Source of the DNA: Rhizobiales bacterium 62-17
Lineage (GTDB): Bacteria; Pseudomonadota; Alphaproteobacteria; Rhizobiales; Beijerinckiaceae
Direction: 5' to 3'
NCBI GenBank assembly: GCA_001898965.1
Contig: MKVW01000001.1
Span: 306,794-370,793, forward strand
DNA length: 64,000 nucleotides
Positions 1 to 8,923 of this stretch are shown here, one piece after another (position 1 is the first letter of the stretch; the number at the start of each line of letters is the position of its first letter). The notes beneath the pieces were generated by a model. It saw nothing but the letters and a program-made list of their open reading frames with translations. It made no database searches and was not told where the DNA came from. The position numbers and the translations under genes are program-made.

Positions 1-807
1 CTGTTGCACAATGAGCAGCTTCTGGCCGGCATCGACTTCAAGATCCTGTCGCGTCTGGGCTCTGGCTCCGCACCGCTCTCCGAATGGATGGTGCGGACGT
101 GGCATGAACGCTATGGCGTTGAAGTGATCAATTATTTTGGCTCCAACGAAGGCGCTTCTTTCGCCGGCACTCTGGCTGATATCCCCGATCCCGCCGAGCG
201 AGCCGTGTTCTTTCCGCGCTTCGCGCCCCAATTCAAGTGGGATTTCGCCTATGCCGATCAGGTCGCGACGCGGCTCGTTGATCCGGCGACCGAGGAAGAG
301 ATCACGGAGATCGGCGGTCTCGGTGAACTGCGCGTCAAGGGTGCGCCGATCTTCTCCGGCTATTGGCGCTCGGCAGAGCAGAATGCCCGCGCCTTCGATG
401 CCCAAGGCTGGTATCGCACGGGCGATCTCTTCGAACTGGCCGGCGAGCGCGGTCAGTTCTTCCGCTTCATGGGCCGCCTGAAGGATATCATCATCCGCGG
501 CGGCATGAATATTTCGGCCGAGGAGCTGGAAGGCCATCTCGCCGGCCATCCCAAGGTGGCCGAAGTGGCGATTGTCGGCATTCCCGATCAGATCATGGGC
601 GAGCGTATTTGCGCGTGCATCGCGCCACGCGGCAACGAAGCCTTGACGCTCGAAGAGGTCAACCGCTTTCTGCTCAATGACAAGCAGGTGGCGATCTACA
701 AGCAGATCGAGCACCTGAAGATTTTCCCAGCTCTGCCGCGCAATCCTGTCGGCAAGCTCCTCAAGCGCGAACTGCGCGCGCAATTGGCCAGCGAGAAAGC
801 CGCATGA
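1..807 (+). CDS. AMP-dependent acyl-CoA synthetase/ligase, C-terminal part (5' end outside window)
   Basis: This is the C-terminal part of an ANL-superfamily adenylating enzyme, which activates a carboxylic acid through an acyl-AMP and transfers it to CoA. The frame is open to the left edge, so the N-terminal domain and the P-loop-like motif lie outside. Numbering from the TTG at base 4, I see the YFGSNEG substrate/AMP motif (about 44-50), WYRTGDLF (137-143), the hinge GRLKDIIIRGG (158-168) and, near the C-terminus, PRNPVGKLLKREL with the adenylation lysine. The stop overlaps the next start by 4 bases, implying translational coupling with the flavin oxidoreductase. The substrate cannot be read from this part. 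The neighbours suggest an aromatic or branched acid. Confidence 0.9.
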   Translation: MLHNEQLLAGIDFKILSRLGSGSAPLSEWMVRTWHERYGVEVINYFGSNEGASFAGTLADIPDPAERAVFFPRFAPQFKWDFAYADQVATRLVDPATEEEITEIGGLGELRVKGAPIFSGYWRSAEQNARAFDAQGWYRTGDLFELAGERGQFFRFMGRLKDIIIRGGMNISAEELEGHLAGHPKVAEVAIVGIPDQIMGERICACIAPRGNEALTLEEVNRFLLNDKQVAIYKQIEHLKIFPALPRNPVGKLLKRELRAQLASEKAA

Positions 808-1760
808 GCAAGCCCTTTCCCTTTCAACTGAGATTGCCGGTTTTCGCGGCTCCGATGTTTCTGGTGTCGGGCGTCGATCTCGTGGTCGCATCCTGCCGGG
901 CCGGCGTGATCGGTTCCTTCCCCAGTTCCAACTGCCGCACGGTGGAACAGCTTGATCAATGGATATCGGAGATTCGCGAGCAGTTGGGGGCCACGAAGGG
1001 CACGCGCACGGCCGCGCCCTGGGCGCTCAATCTCATCACCCATTCCACCAATGCCCGGTTGAAGGACGAGCTGGAACTGGTCGCCCGTCACAAGCCGCCG
1101 ATCGTCATCACCGCGCTGGGCTCACCGCTGCCGGTGATGGACGTGGTCAAAAGCTATGGTGGCATCGTCATCGGCGATGTCGTCGACATTCGCCTGGCGC
1201 GCAAGGCCGTGCAGGCAGGTGTTGATGGTCTTGCCTGCATCTGCGCCGGGGCTGGGGGCCACACGGGCCATCTCTCGCCTTTCTCCTTTGTCTCGGCGGT
1301 GCGCGAATTCTTCGATGGCTTCGTCGTGGTCGGCGGTGGCATCACCGATGGCGCGGGCCTGGCAGGCGCGATCGCCGCGGGGGCCGACTTCGCTTATCTA
1401 GGCACCCGATTTCTTGCGGCACGCGAGAGCATGGCGGTCGATGCCTATAAGCAGATGGTAGTCGATTGCGGACCTGACGATCTCGTCATCTCGTCGGCCG
1501 TCAGCGGCACGCCGGCCTCCTGGCTGAAGCCGAGCCTCGTCGCCTGCGGCATCGATCCGAATGCGCCGGCCGGTGCGCCGCCGCGCAGCTATACCACCGG
1601 CGAAAGTTCTCTTAAGCGCTGGCGTGACACCTGGGCGGCAGGCCAAGGCTTGGCGAAAGTGCGCGCCATCGAGCCCGTGGATGAGATCGTCGATCGTCTC
1701 GATCACGAATATGCCGCGGCCATCAATCGTTTCCGCGCCCAAGCCTATGAGCCCGCTTGA
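804..1760 (+). CDS. NAD(P)H-dependent flavin oxidoreductase, nitronate monooxygenase/enoyl-reductase-like
   Basis: 318 residues, a full-length FMN-binding TIM barrel of the nitronate monooxygenase / FabK-like family. The glycine-rich GAGGHTGHL segment carries the conserved histidine. The phosphate-binding loops VVGGGITDG and AYLGTRFLAA close the barrel, and the AGVIGSFPSSN segment matches the N-terminal flavin region. It overlaps the upstream acyl-CoA ligase and abuts a thioesterase, so it is cotranscribed with acyl-CoA handling genes. That favours a reductase or oxidase acting on an acyl-CoA intermediate over nitroalkane detoxification, but this is inference from context. Confidence 0.85.
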   Translation: MSKPFPFQLRLPVFAAPMFLVSGVDLVVASCRAGVIGSFPSSNCRTVEQLDQWISEIREQLGATKGTRTAAPWALNLITHSTNARLKDELELVARHKPPIVITALGSPLPVMDVVKSYGGIVIGDVVDIRLARKAVQAGVDGLACICAGAGGHTGHLSPFSFVSAVREFFDGFVVVGGGITDGAGLAGAIAAGADFAYLGTRFLAARESMAVDAYKQMVVDCGPDDLVISSAVSGTPASWLKPSLVACGIDPNAPAGAPPRSYTTGESSLKRWRDTWAAGQGLAKVRAIEPVDEIVDRLDHEYAAAINRFRAQAYEPA

Positions 1761-2239
1761 TGGACGATCACACGCGTCTGCCGGCTTTTCACTTCGATCG
1801 AACGAAGAGCGGCCTTGAGGTCGCGCAAGACTGGATCGCGCGAGGCTATGTGTCTGGCTTCAGCGGCGCGCTGCGTGTGAAACCGGTGTGGGCGGAGCGT
1901 GGCGCGGCGCGTTTTACCTGCGCCATCGAAAGTCGGCATTCCAATTTCGTCGGCCTGGTGCATGGCGGTGTTGCCGCGGCTCTGGTCGACATGGCGGCGG
2001 GCACGGCCGCAATGACTTTGATCGGGCCAGGCGAAACCATTCTCACCGTCGACCTGTCGATCCGCTATCTCAACCCGGCGCCGCTCGCTGTTGAAGAGCT
2101 GACCGCCAACGCGGTCGTGACCTATCACGACGGCCGCAAGGCGATCTGCGACGCCAAGGTCACCGATCCAAAAGGCAATCTCATCGTTCTCGGCGCCGCT
2201 CACATCGCGTTGCGCCCGGCCAGGACCAAAGAAGGCTAA
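1760..2239 (+). CDS. PaaI-family hotdog-fold thioesterase
   Basis: About 159 residues with the hotdog signature FVGLVHGGVAAALVDMAAG, in which HGG starts the central helix, followed by the strand TVDLSIRYLNPA. Family members hydrolyse acyl-CoA thioesters, often of aromatic-catabolism intermediates. The ATG shares its A with the TGA of the upstream gene, the usual sign of translational coupling; a TTG one codon earlier is the alternative start. The position after an acyl-CoA ligase and an oxidoreductase fits CoA release or recycling in one pathway. Confidence 0.85.
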   Translation: MDDHTRLPAFHFDRTKSGLEVAQDWIARGYVSGFSGALRVKPVWAERGAARFTCAIESRHSNFVGLVHGGVAAALVDMAAGTAAMTLIGPGETILTVDLSIRYLNPAPLAVEELTANAVVTYHDGRKAICDAKVTDPKGNLIVLGAAHIALRPARTKEG

Positions 2240-2261
2240 TTCTCAACTCAGGGAGAGGCGG

Positions 2262-3308
2262 ATGCGCAAGGTCGTGCAATGGGCCACGGGATCGGTTGGC
2301 AGAACGGCTTTGCGCCGTATCATCGATCATCCCGATCTGCAGCTCGTCGGCCTCCTGGTGCACGACCCCAAGAAAGCCGGCCTCGATGCGGGCGACATCG
2401 CCAAGCGGCCAAAGACCGGTATTCTCGCCACCGACAAGTTCGAGGATATTCTGGCTTTAGATGCCGATGTGGTGATCGACGCCTCACTAATCAGCATTCC
2501 CTATGAGAAGCAGAATGAGCGGATCGCCAAACTTTTAGCGAGCGGCAAGAATGTCATCTCGCCGAATGGTTTCTTTCTGCCCAAGGTTCAAGGCGAGGCC
2601 TATGCCGGCCCGTTGCGCGACGCGGCACTTGCCGGCAAAGCAACGCTCGCGGGTATCGGCTTCAATCCCGGCTTCATCGCCGAGCGGTTGGCCGTGATGG
2701 TAACGGGCATCGTCGCCAAGCTCGATGCGATTAGATGTTTCGAAGTGGTCGATGCTTCACCTGCGCCATCGCCAGGCCTCGTCTTCGACGTGATGGGCTT
2801 TGGCTCCGATCCGACGAAGGTCGATGTGACCAAGGGGCCGATCGCCAAGCTCTATGACATCTATTTCGCCGAGACGCTGACTTATGTGGCCGAGGCCCTG
2901 GGCACCACGCTCGCAACCATGACGCCGGATCACGAAGTGACGCTCGCGCCGCAGGATATTCAGGTGAAAGTCGGTACCTTGCCGCGCGGCACGGTGGCCG
3001 CCACCACTTGGCGCTGGCAAGCCAGGTTCGCCAACGGCGTGAAGATGACCCATTCAATTCTGTGGACGTCATCGCCGGCTCTGCATGGCGAGACCGACGA
3101 AGCCCATTGGCGCGTCGAAATCGACGGCCGCCCCAATGTGCGCCTGTCGCTGGCGCTCACCGACCCCGATCCGGCCGCGCCGCTCTCGCGCCCGACCATG
3201 GACGCGACGGCGGCACTGATGATTAGAGCCATTCCGGACGTTTGCGATGCCGCACCCGGCTTCTACCGTCTGCCGGTGGTGGCGCCTTACGCGACGCGAT
3301 TAGCGTAA
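2262..3308 (+). CDS. DapB-like NAD(P)-dependent dehydrogenase
   Basis: 348 residues with an N-terminal Rossmann motif WATGSVGRTALRRI (residues 7-20) and the general layout of dihydrodipicolinate-reductase-like and 2,4-diaminopentanoate-dehydrogenase-like proteins: nucleotide-binding domain, then a mixed substrate domain (GIGFNPGFIAERL, then SPAPSPGLVFDVMGFG). True lysine biosynthesis DapB is shorter and has a different active-site loop, so this is a catabolic or unknown-substrate relative. A good Shine-Dalgarno sequence (AGGGAGAGG) precedes the ATG. It follows the thioesterase gene by 22 bases and is probably last in the operon, since the next gene is on the other strand. Confidence 0.75.
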   Translation: MRKVVQWATGSVGRTALRRIIDHPDLQLVGLLVHDPKKAGLDAGDIAKRPKTGILATDKFEDILALDADVVIDASLISIPYEKQNERIAKLLASGKNVISPNGFFLPKVQGEAYAGPLRDAALAGKATLAGIGFNPGFIAERLAVMVTGIVAKLDAIRCFEVVDASPAPSPGLVFDVMGFGSDPTKVDVTKGPIAKLYDIYFAETLTYVAEALGTTLATMTPDHEVTLAPQDIQVKVGTLPRGTVAATTWRWQARFANGVKMTHSILWTSSPALHGETDEAHWRVEIDGRPNVRLSLALTDPDPAAPLSRPTMDATAALMIRAIPDVCDAAPGFYRLPVVAPYATRLA

Positions 3309-4229
3309 TCAGCCTTTCATCAGTTTCAACACGGCTTTCGACACTTCGGTGTCGGCCCTGTTCAACTCTTCCGGCACTTCGAAGTGGTTCTTGCCTGACA
3401 GCACGATGCTGCCGGCAAGTTTGCCCATGCCGGCGAGCGCCGTCGCGAACTCTCTGGAGTGGCGTTGGAATTCCGGGGTTTCCTTGTCGCCGTGAACGAC
3501 AAGAACCGGGAACGTGATCTGTTCCAGATGGCGCATCGGGCTTAAGGCCACCACTTCCTCCGGTGACAGTTTCACATAGGAACTGCGCTGCGACAGCATC
3601 ACCGGATATAGATCATACATGCCGCTCATCGGCACCGCGCCCTTCAACAGATCGGCAGGCCCGCCAAACTTCGTCCAGTCGGTGGTGGCGATTACGCCGC
3701 AGAGATGTCCGCCGGATGAATGGCCGGAAACAAAGATGCGATTGGGATCGCCGCCGAAGCGAGCAATGTTCTTGTGAACCCACACCATCGCGGCGCGGCA
3801 CTGCTGCGCCATGTCGGGCAGGCGCACGGCCGGAATGACGGCGAAGTTCAGCGCCACATAGATGCAGCCGTTCTCGACGAAGGTGGGGGCCGGCGCCGAG
3901 GCGTCATCCTTAGTCAAAGCCCGCCAGGCGCCGCCGTGAATGAACACCATCACCGGCAGATCTTTCGCGCCCTGCGGCGCGAAAATATCCAGCGTTTCCG
4001 CCTCGGTCGGTCCGAATTTTTCGGTCTTCGGCGGGTATTTTTGACGCACAGCAGCGCTATCGGTGGCGTAGCGCGCGATCACTTCTTTCGAATTCGGCGC
4101 CCATTTCGCCTGATCATAGGCGTCATCGAGTTCTTGCTGGGTGTAATTGAGAAAAACACCGGCGGCCGAGGCCTGCGTGGACATAACGAGCGTGGCTCCC
4201 AACATCAGATTGAAATGACGACGATCCAT
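3309..4229 (-). CDS. Exported alpha/beta hydrolase (BD-FAE/carboxylesterase-like)
   Basis: 306 residues. The N-terminus (DRRHFNLMLGATLVMST..ASA) looks like a Sec or Tat-type export signal. The oxyanion motif HGGAW sits at 98-102, the nucleophile elbow GHSSGG at 169-174 (Ser171), the likely acid in VVHGDKE (Asp248) and the histidine in KNHFEV (His282), so the triad is complete. This HGGAW/GHSSG layout is that of small esterases and kynurenine-formamidase-like enzymes. It ends one base after the convergent DapB-like gene. A periplasmic ester substrate whose product is bound by the Bug receptor encoded upstream on the same strand is plausible but unproven. Confidence 0.8.
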   Translation of the reverse strand: MDRRHFNLMLGATLVMSTQASAAGVFLNYTQQELDDAYDQAKWAPNSKEVIARYATDSAAVRQKYPPKTEKFGPTEAETLDIFAPQGAKDLPVMVFIHGGAWRALTKDDASAPAPTFVENGCIYVALNFAVIPAVRLPDMAQQCRAAMVWVHKNIARFGGDPNRIFVSGHSSGGHLCGVIATTDWTKFGGPADLLKGAVPMSGMYDLYPVMLSQRSSYVKLSPEEVVALSPMRHLEQITFPVLVVHGDKETPEFQRHSREFATALAGMGKLAGSIVLSGKNHFEVPEELNRADTEVSKAVLKLMKG

Positions 4230-4301
4230 GATCGATTCCTGTATGTGAATGGTTCGAAGCTCACAGATTGGATGCGACTTCGCAAGAGCTGCGAAGAAAG
4301 C

Positions 4302-5273
4302 TCATTCGACAGTCGCTCCCGACGTCGCGATCAATCGCTCTTTGATCGCCAAGTCATCCTTGATGAACTGGGCGAAAGCCTGCGGCGTGCTGGCAACGCC
4401 CGTAAAGCCCAATCCCGCGACGAAACGTTTGTTGAAGTCCGGATCGGCCATGGTGGCGGCAACGTCCTTCTGAATTCTGTCGATGATCGCAGGTGGCGTC
4501 GTGGCCGGCGCGAACAGGCCGAACCACGACAGCGGATCGACTTCCGGATAACCGGCTTCCGCCAGCGTCGGCACATCGGGGAGAGCCGGCAGACGCTGCT
4601 TGCGCCCGATCGCCAGCGCCTTGAGCTGCTTGGCTTCGAGCATGCCAAGGGCTGCCGGGCCGCCAAGCGTCATCTGCACGTCGCCGGCGATGACCGCCTG
4701 CAAGGCGGGCGCGATGCCACGGAACGGCACCTGGACGATCTGAATGTCAGCCTGTTTCTTCAGCGCCTCGAACAGCAGATGCGGCTGGCTGCCATTGCCA
4801 TAGGAGGCATAGTTCAGCGCGCCGGGCTTCGCTTTGGCGAGCGCGACCAGCTCCTGCAACGTATTGGCCTGAACGGACGGATGCACCAGCACCATCTGGT
4901 GCAGGTCAGCCAATTGCGTGATCGGCGCCAGATCCTTGATCGGATCAAACGACATCTTGCGGAACAGGAAGGGATTGCTGGTGATCGAGGAATCGCTGGT
5001 GAACAGCAGCGTCGTGCCGTCGGCGGGCGCACGTGCCACATATTCGCCGCCGATCATCGTGCTGGCGCCGGGCCGATTGTCGATGATGACCGACTGTCCC
5101 CATTTCCGGCCAAGGCTGTCGGCAACGGCGCGCGCAAGACCATCGACGCCGCCGCCCGCCGGATACGGCACGATCATGCGGACCATCTGCTTGGGAAAGT
5201 CCTGCGCCATGGTCAGCGTCGGCGACAGAAGGAGAGCGGCCAGCGGCAAGAGGGAACGACGAGACAGCATCAT
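4302..5273 (-). CDS. Tripartite tricarboxylate transporter substrate-binding protein (Bug family)
   Basis: About 323 residues with an N-terminal signal (RRSLLPLAALLLSPTLTMA), then the Bug hallmark FPKQMVRMIVPYPAGGGVD, the phosphate/carboxylate-loop region IIDNRPGAS and the later LPDVPTLAEAGYP motif. Bug proteins are periplasmic binders of carboxylates and related small molecules. No TctA/TctB membrane genes are nearby, so this is an orphan receptor. The chosen ATG (one of two consecutive) lies just after the VOC stop in TGATCATG. A TTG two codons upstream is possible. Its operon partners are the VOC gene upstream and the exported esterase downstream. Confidence 0.88.
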   Translation of the reverse strand: MMLSRRSLLPLAALLLSPTLTMAQDFPKQMVRMIVPYPAGGGVDGLARAVADSLGRKWGQSVIIDNRPGASTMIGGEYVARAPADGTTLLFTSDSSITSNPFLFRKMSFDPIKDLAPITQLADLHQMVLVHPSVQANTLQELVALAKAKPGALNYASYGNGSQPHLLFEALKKQADIQIVQVPFRGIAPALQAVIAGDVQMTLGGPAALGMLEAKQLKALAIGRKQRLPALPDVPTLAEAGYPEVDPLSWFGLFAPATTPPAIIDRIQKDVAATMADPDFNKRFVAGLGFTGVASTPQAFAQFIKDDLAIKERLIATSGATVE

Positions 5274-5275
5274 GA

Positions 5276-6145
5276 TCAAACCTCAAAAACGACGGCAACG
5301 CCGCTCGCCTGCTCGGCGGGCACGACAAGACGTTCGCCAACTTCAGCGGGCGTGAAACCTTTCGCCAGCAGCCGCTCGCGCACGGAACGAAGATCGGATG
5401 CGCGGAAGCTGACGGCGGCGATACAGGGGACGGGAGCAAAGAGCGTGCCGGGCAGGAGTGCGGCGGCGTCGCGCCAGTGGACCAGGGTCAGGCGCGAACC
5501 GAGCGCGAAGTCGAAGCGGGCGACATGGCCCTCGCGCACGAGCGGTGCGCCAATATAGCGGGCATAGCGATCGCTGAAGCGATCGAGATCGTCGACGACG
5601 ACGATGGTGTCGACGAGTTTCGTGCAACCGTTGGGATGAACGATATAGCGCGGCTGATAGATATACTCCGGCGTCAGATGGCGCGCGGACTGAATATAAC
5701 CTTCCGGCGAGTCGTTCGGCGCGAATTGCACGCGCTCGAACTTCGCGGTTTTGACGCCGTTGGGCGTGTCGATGTCTCGCTGTAGCGGGATGACCCCGGA
5801 TGTCTCGATCTGGTTGGCGTTCAGCCGCTGATCGACGGCATGCGGGTTTTCCGAGTTGAAACAGATGATATGCGCGCCCTGATGGCGCGCCAGGAAGTTG
5901 GCGATGCGCGGCGCCTGCTGTTGCGGATTTTCGCTGCCCAAAACTTCGAGATAATTGTCAGCAAACATGATGCAGCGATTGCCGGAGGCCAAGGGCTTCA
6001 CCGTGTCGCCCGGCTTCCAGGCCGCCGACTGCGGTGAATAAGGTGTCAGTTGGAAGCCCATCGCCTCAAAAGTGGCGGTGGCCAAAGCCAGATCGCGCAC
6101 TGCCATGCCGACATGATTGATGTGGTCGAAATCCACCTGCTGCAT
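5276..6145 (-). CDS. VOC-superfamily (glyoxalase-like) protein
   Basis: About 289 residues, with two betaalphabetabetabeta modules. The first begins DHINHVGMAVRDLALATATF with a His available as metal ligand. The second starts near the PNGCTKLVDTIVVVDDLDRF segment. The size and the first module match the glyoxalase-like domain family (PF13468 type), which covers dioxygenases, isomerases and proteins of unknown reaction. I chose the ATG preceded by AGAGGAG over the TTG nine codons upstream, because that Shine-Dalgarno sequence would lie inside the longer reading frame. It is the first gene of a three-gene unit with the Bug receptor and esterase. Confidence 0.75.
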   Translation of the reverse strand: MQQVDFDHINHVGMAVRDLALATATFEAMGFQLTPYSPQSAAWKPGDTVKPLASGNRCIMFADNYLEVLGSENPQQQAPRIANFLARHQGAHIICFNSENPHAVDQRLNANQIETSGVIPLQRDIDTPNGVKTAKFERVQFAPNDSPEGYIQSARHLTPEYIYQPRYIVHPNGCTKLVDTIVVVDDLDRFSDRYARYIGAPLVREGHVARFDFALGSRLTLVHWRDAAALLPGTLFAPVPCIAAVSFRASDLRSVRERLLAKGFTPAEVGERLVVPAEQASGVAVVFEV

Positions 6146-6407
6146 TGTTCCCAGCGTCTCCTCTTTGCTCAATACATCGCATTTTCAGGATCGCTCGTGC
6201 AACGCGAACGGAGGGAAGACTTATAGGCTGGGATGCTAGATTAATTGCTCTGGCATATGAGAAAGTGCGCGGGGCACTGCCGATTTAAGCGGCAGTGGAG
6301 CCTTGGGATACGCCATTGAAATAAGCAGGTTAAGGGACGTCGCACGCGCGACCATAAAACCTCCTGCTTCTGCTCTCATATTGCCCGACTGCACGCGGAG
6401 GGAAATG

Positions 6408-6839
6408 ATGGAAACCAGCATCAAGAAGCTCTTCGACCGATATGAGCGCTTTTTCAATCGCTCCCTTGGCGGCGACATGAATATGGATGAGGTGGCATCG
6501 CTATATGCTTCCGAATTCATAGCGGCCTCGCCGGCCGGCGTCATGACGGGGAAGAACGACGCTCAATTCAAGCACGTTATGGAGCAAGGCTACGCGCACT
6601 ATCGGGCGATCGGGACAAAGGGCATGCGCATACGAAATGTTCATTGCTCCCCGATCGACGAGCGTCATTGCCTGGCGCATGTGGCCTGGACGGCGACCTA
6701 CAGACGAGCGGACAAGGCAGACGTCACGATCAACTTCGACGTTCACTATCTCGTCCAAGAGCGGGAGGGCGACCTCAAGATTTTTGGCTGGGTGTCTGGT
6801 GACGAGCAGGCGCTTTTGAAGCAGCACGGCATAATCTGA
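6408..6839 (+). CDS. SnoaL/NTF2-like domain protein
   Basis: About 143 residues with the NTF2-like layout: an N-terminal helix pair (IKKLFDRYERFFNRSLGGDMN), a strand-rich middle (FIAASPAGVMTGK) and a C-terminal sheet (VTINFDVHYLVQ, FGWVSGDEQALL). Such proteins are small catalytic or binding cups, and function cannot be assigned. A GGAGG six bases upstream supports this ATG; another ATG directly precedes it. It stands alone between a divergent VOC gene and dusA. Confidence 0.7.
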   Translation: METSIKKLFDRYERFFNRSLGGDMNMDEVASLYASEFIAASPAGVMTGKNDAQFKHVMEQGYAHYRAIGTKGMRIRNVHCSPIDERHCLAHVAWTATYRRADKADVTINFDVHYLVQEREGDLKIFGWVSGDEQALLKQHGII

Positions 6840-6954
6840 GGCGAGCTTGGCGGCCGGTCGAGCTGTTGCCTTTTTGCCCGGAGCGCTGTTTGGTCGAGAG
6901 AGGGCAGGGCCCGGAAGGGCGAATTTTCGAGCTGTAGAGCCTGATGAGGCATAT

Positions 6955-7950
6955 GTGATTGATAATAGGTGGAAATTTTCCGTCGCGCCGATGATGGACT
7001 GGTCGGACCGGCATTGCCGGTTCCTGCACCGTCTGCTGTCGCGCCGCGCGCTTCTCTATACGGAAATGGTGACCACCGGCGCGATCCTGTTCGGGCCGCG
7101 CGAGCGTTTGCTTGCCTATGATCAGGCCGAACATCCGGTCGCCTTGCAACTCGGCGGCAGCGAGCCTGAGGCTTTGGCGCAATGCGCGCGCATCGGCGAA
7201 GAGTTTGGCTATGACGAGATCAATCTTAATTGCGGCTGCCCGTCCGATCGCGTGCAGAACGGTGCCTTTGGCGCTTGCCTGATGCGCGAGCCCGATCTCG
7301 TTGCAGCTTCCGTGGCGGCGATGAAAGCGACGGTGAAGATTCCCGTCACCGTCAAATGCCGCATCGGCGTCGATGATCAGGAGCCGCGCGAGGCTTTGTG
7401 GACGATGGCCGAGAAGCTGCGGGCTGCTGGCGTCGATGCACTGATCGTTCATGCGCGCAAGGCTTGGCTGAAAGGCCTTTCGCCGAAGGAAAATCGCGAC
7501 GTCCCGCCGCTCGACTATCCCCTCGTGCACGCCTTGAAGCGCGACTTCCCAGAGATGCCGATCGCCATCAATGGCGGCCTGCGCAGCATGGATGTCATCA
7601 AGGCGCAGCTCGAAGACGTCGATGGCGCGATGGTCGGCCGCGAAGCCTATCAGAACCCCGGGCTCTTGCTCGAAGTCGACCCAGAACTCTTCGGCGAAGC
7701 CGCGCCCATCGCCGATGCGTTCGAAGCGGTGGCTTTGATGGAGCCCTATATCGCCGGCGAACTGGCCAAGGGCGCTCGTCTCTCCGATATCACCCGTCAC
7801 ATGCTCGGTCTCTTCGCCGGCATGCCGGGGGCACGCGCCTTCCGTCGTCATCTGGCGACCGAAGCGGTCAAGCGTGGCGCTGGCCTCGATGTGCTGCGAG
7901 CGGCCGTCGCGCATGTGAGCCGCGCGGATCCGGCGCAAGACGCCGCCTGA
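6955..7950 (+). CDS. dusA: tRNA-dihydrouridine(20/20a) synthase DusA
   Basis: About 331 residues from the chosen GTG, the usual DusA length. It is an FMN-dependent TIM barrel that reduces U20/U20a in the D-loop of tRNA. Diagnostic motifs are FSVAPMMDWSDRHCRFLHR near the N-terminus, EINLNCGCPSDRVQNGAFGA with the catalytic cysteine (NCGCP), VHARKAWLKGLSPKENR and the FMN phosphate loop AINGGL. The frame is open about 36 codons further upstream, but that extension has no family match. The GTG with TGAGG upstream gives the normal DusA N-terminus. Confidence 0.93.
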   Translation: MIDNRWKFSVAPMMDWSDRHCRFLHRLLSRRALLYTEMVTTGAILFGPRERLLAYDQAEHPVALQLGGSEPEALAQCARIGEEFGYDEINLNCGCPSDRVQNGAFGACLMREPDLVAASVAAMKATVKIPVTVKCRIGVDDQEPREALWTMAEKLRAAGVDALIVHARKAWLKGLSPKENRDVPPLDYPLVHALKRDFPEMPIAINGGLRSMDVIKAQLEDVDGAMVGREAYQNPGLLLEVDPELFGEAAPIADAFEAVALMEPYIAGELAKGARLSDITRHMLGLFAGMPGARAFRRHLATEAVKRGAGLDVLRAAVAHVSRADPAQDAA

Positions 7951-8089
7951 CGTTCGTTCGATAAATGTGCATCACACAGCGAGCTTGGCCTTGCGTCCCT
8001 TGCCGCAATGCCGCAAAGGTCGCGCCATTGACCCGTCGACTGGCAAGCGGGCCGGAAAACAAGCGCAAAAATAAAACCGAGGTCCAGGA

Positions 8090-8923
8090 ATGACGATTTT
8101 GGGAATGCCGCTGCAGGATTTTGCTTTGATGGCGGCGGGGATGATTGCTGCGGGCGCGATTACGGGGCTTCTGGCAGGTGTGTTCGGCGTCGGCGGTGGG
8201 GCCGTCATCGTGCCGGTACTATATGAAATTTTCCGCGTTCTCGGCGTCAGCGATGACGTACGCATGCCGCTGACCATTGGCACGTCGCTCGCCATCATCG
8301 TGCCGACATCCATTGCCTCGTTCCGCAGTCACAAGGCGCGTGGGCAGGTGGACATGTCGGTGCTGCGCGTCTGGGCCGTGCCGGTGGTGATCGGCACGAT
8401 CCTCGGTGCGCTCGCTGCGCGCTGGGTGCCGTCAAACGTCTTCAAGATCGTGTTCATCGTCGTCGCGGGCCTTTCGGCCATTCGTCTGCTCAGCGGCTTT
8501 CCCTTCCGCCTCGGCAGTGACTTCCCCAAGGGCATCCTGATGCGCGTCTATGGCTTCGTCACTGGCGTGCTGTCGGCGCTGATGGGCATCGGCGGCGGCC
8601 AGATCTCCTCGATGTTCATGACGCTCTACAACCGCCCCATCCATCAGGCGATCTCCACATCGGCCGGCATGGGTGTGCTGATCGCCATACCGGGCGCCAT
8701 CGGCTATGCCATCGCCGGTTACGACAAGACAGGCCTGCCGCCGTTCTCGATCGGTTATGTCTCGTTTCTCGGCATCCTTCTGCTCGCGCCCATCAGCGTC
8801 TTGACGGCGCCGCTCGGCGTGAAGCTGGCGCATGCCATGTCGAAGCGCACGCTCGAAGTTGCCTTCGGTCTGTTTCTGCTGACCGTGTCGGCGCGTTTCG
8901 TCGTCAGTATGGTGACGGGCTAG
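8090..8923 (+). CDS. TauE/SafE-family sulfite exporter-like permease
   Basis: 277 residues, almost entirely hydrophobic, about eight membrane segments. The two inverted TauE repeats are visible through their glycine motifs: GVFGVGGGAVIVPVLY in the first half and ALMGIGGGQISSMFM in the second. Family members move sulfite, sulfoacetate or other organosulfur anions across the inner membrane. No sulfonate gene is adjacent. The 3' end overlaps the convergent small membrane-protein gene by 20 bases. A GC-rich hairpin (8936-8959) just after the stop could terminate transcription, although no T-run follows it. Confidence 0.85.
   Translation: MTILGMPLQDFALMAAGMIAAGAITGLLAGVFGVGGGAVIVPVLYEIFRVLGVSDDVRMPLTIGTSLAIIVPTSIASFRSHKARGQVDMSVLRVWAVPVVIGTILGALAARWVPSNVFKIVFIVVAGLSAIRLLSGFPFRLGSDFPKGILMRVYGFVTGVLSALMGIGGGQISSMFMTLYNRPIHQAISTSAGMGVLIAIPGAIGYAIAGYDKTGLPPFSIGYVSFLGILLLAPISVLTAPLGVKLAHAMSKRTLEVAFGLFLLTVSARFVVSMVTG

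Noticed and set aside
3720..5558. 612-residue plus-strand reading frame
   Set aside because: It lies antisense to the esterase, Bug and VOC genes, is Arg/Gly/His-rich and has no family motif; GC-rich antisense frames often stay open.
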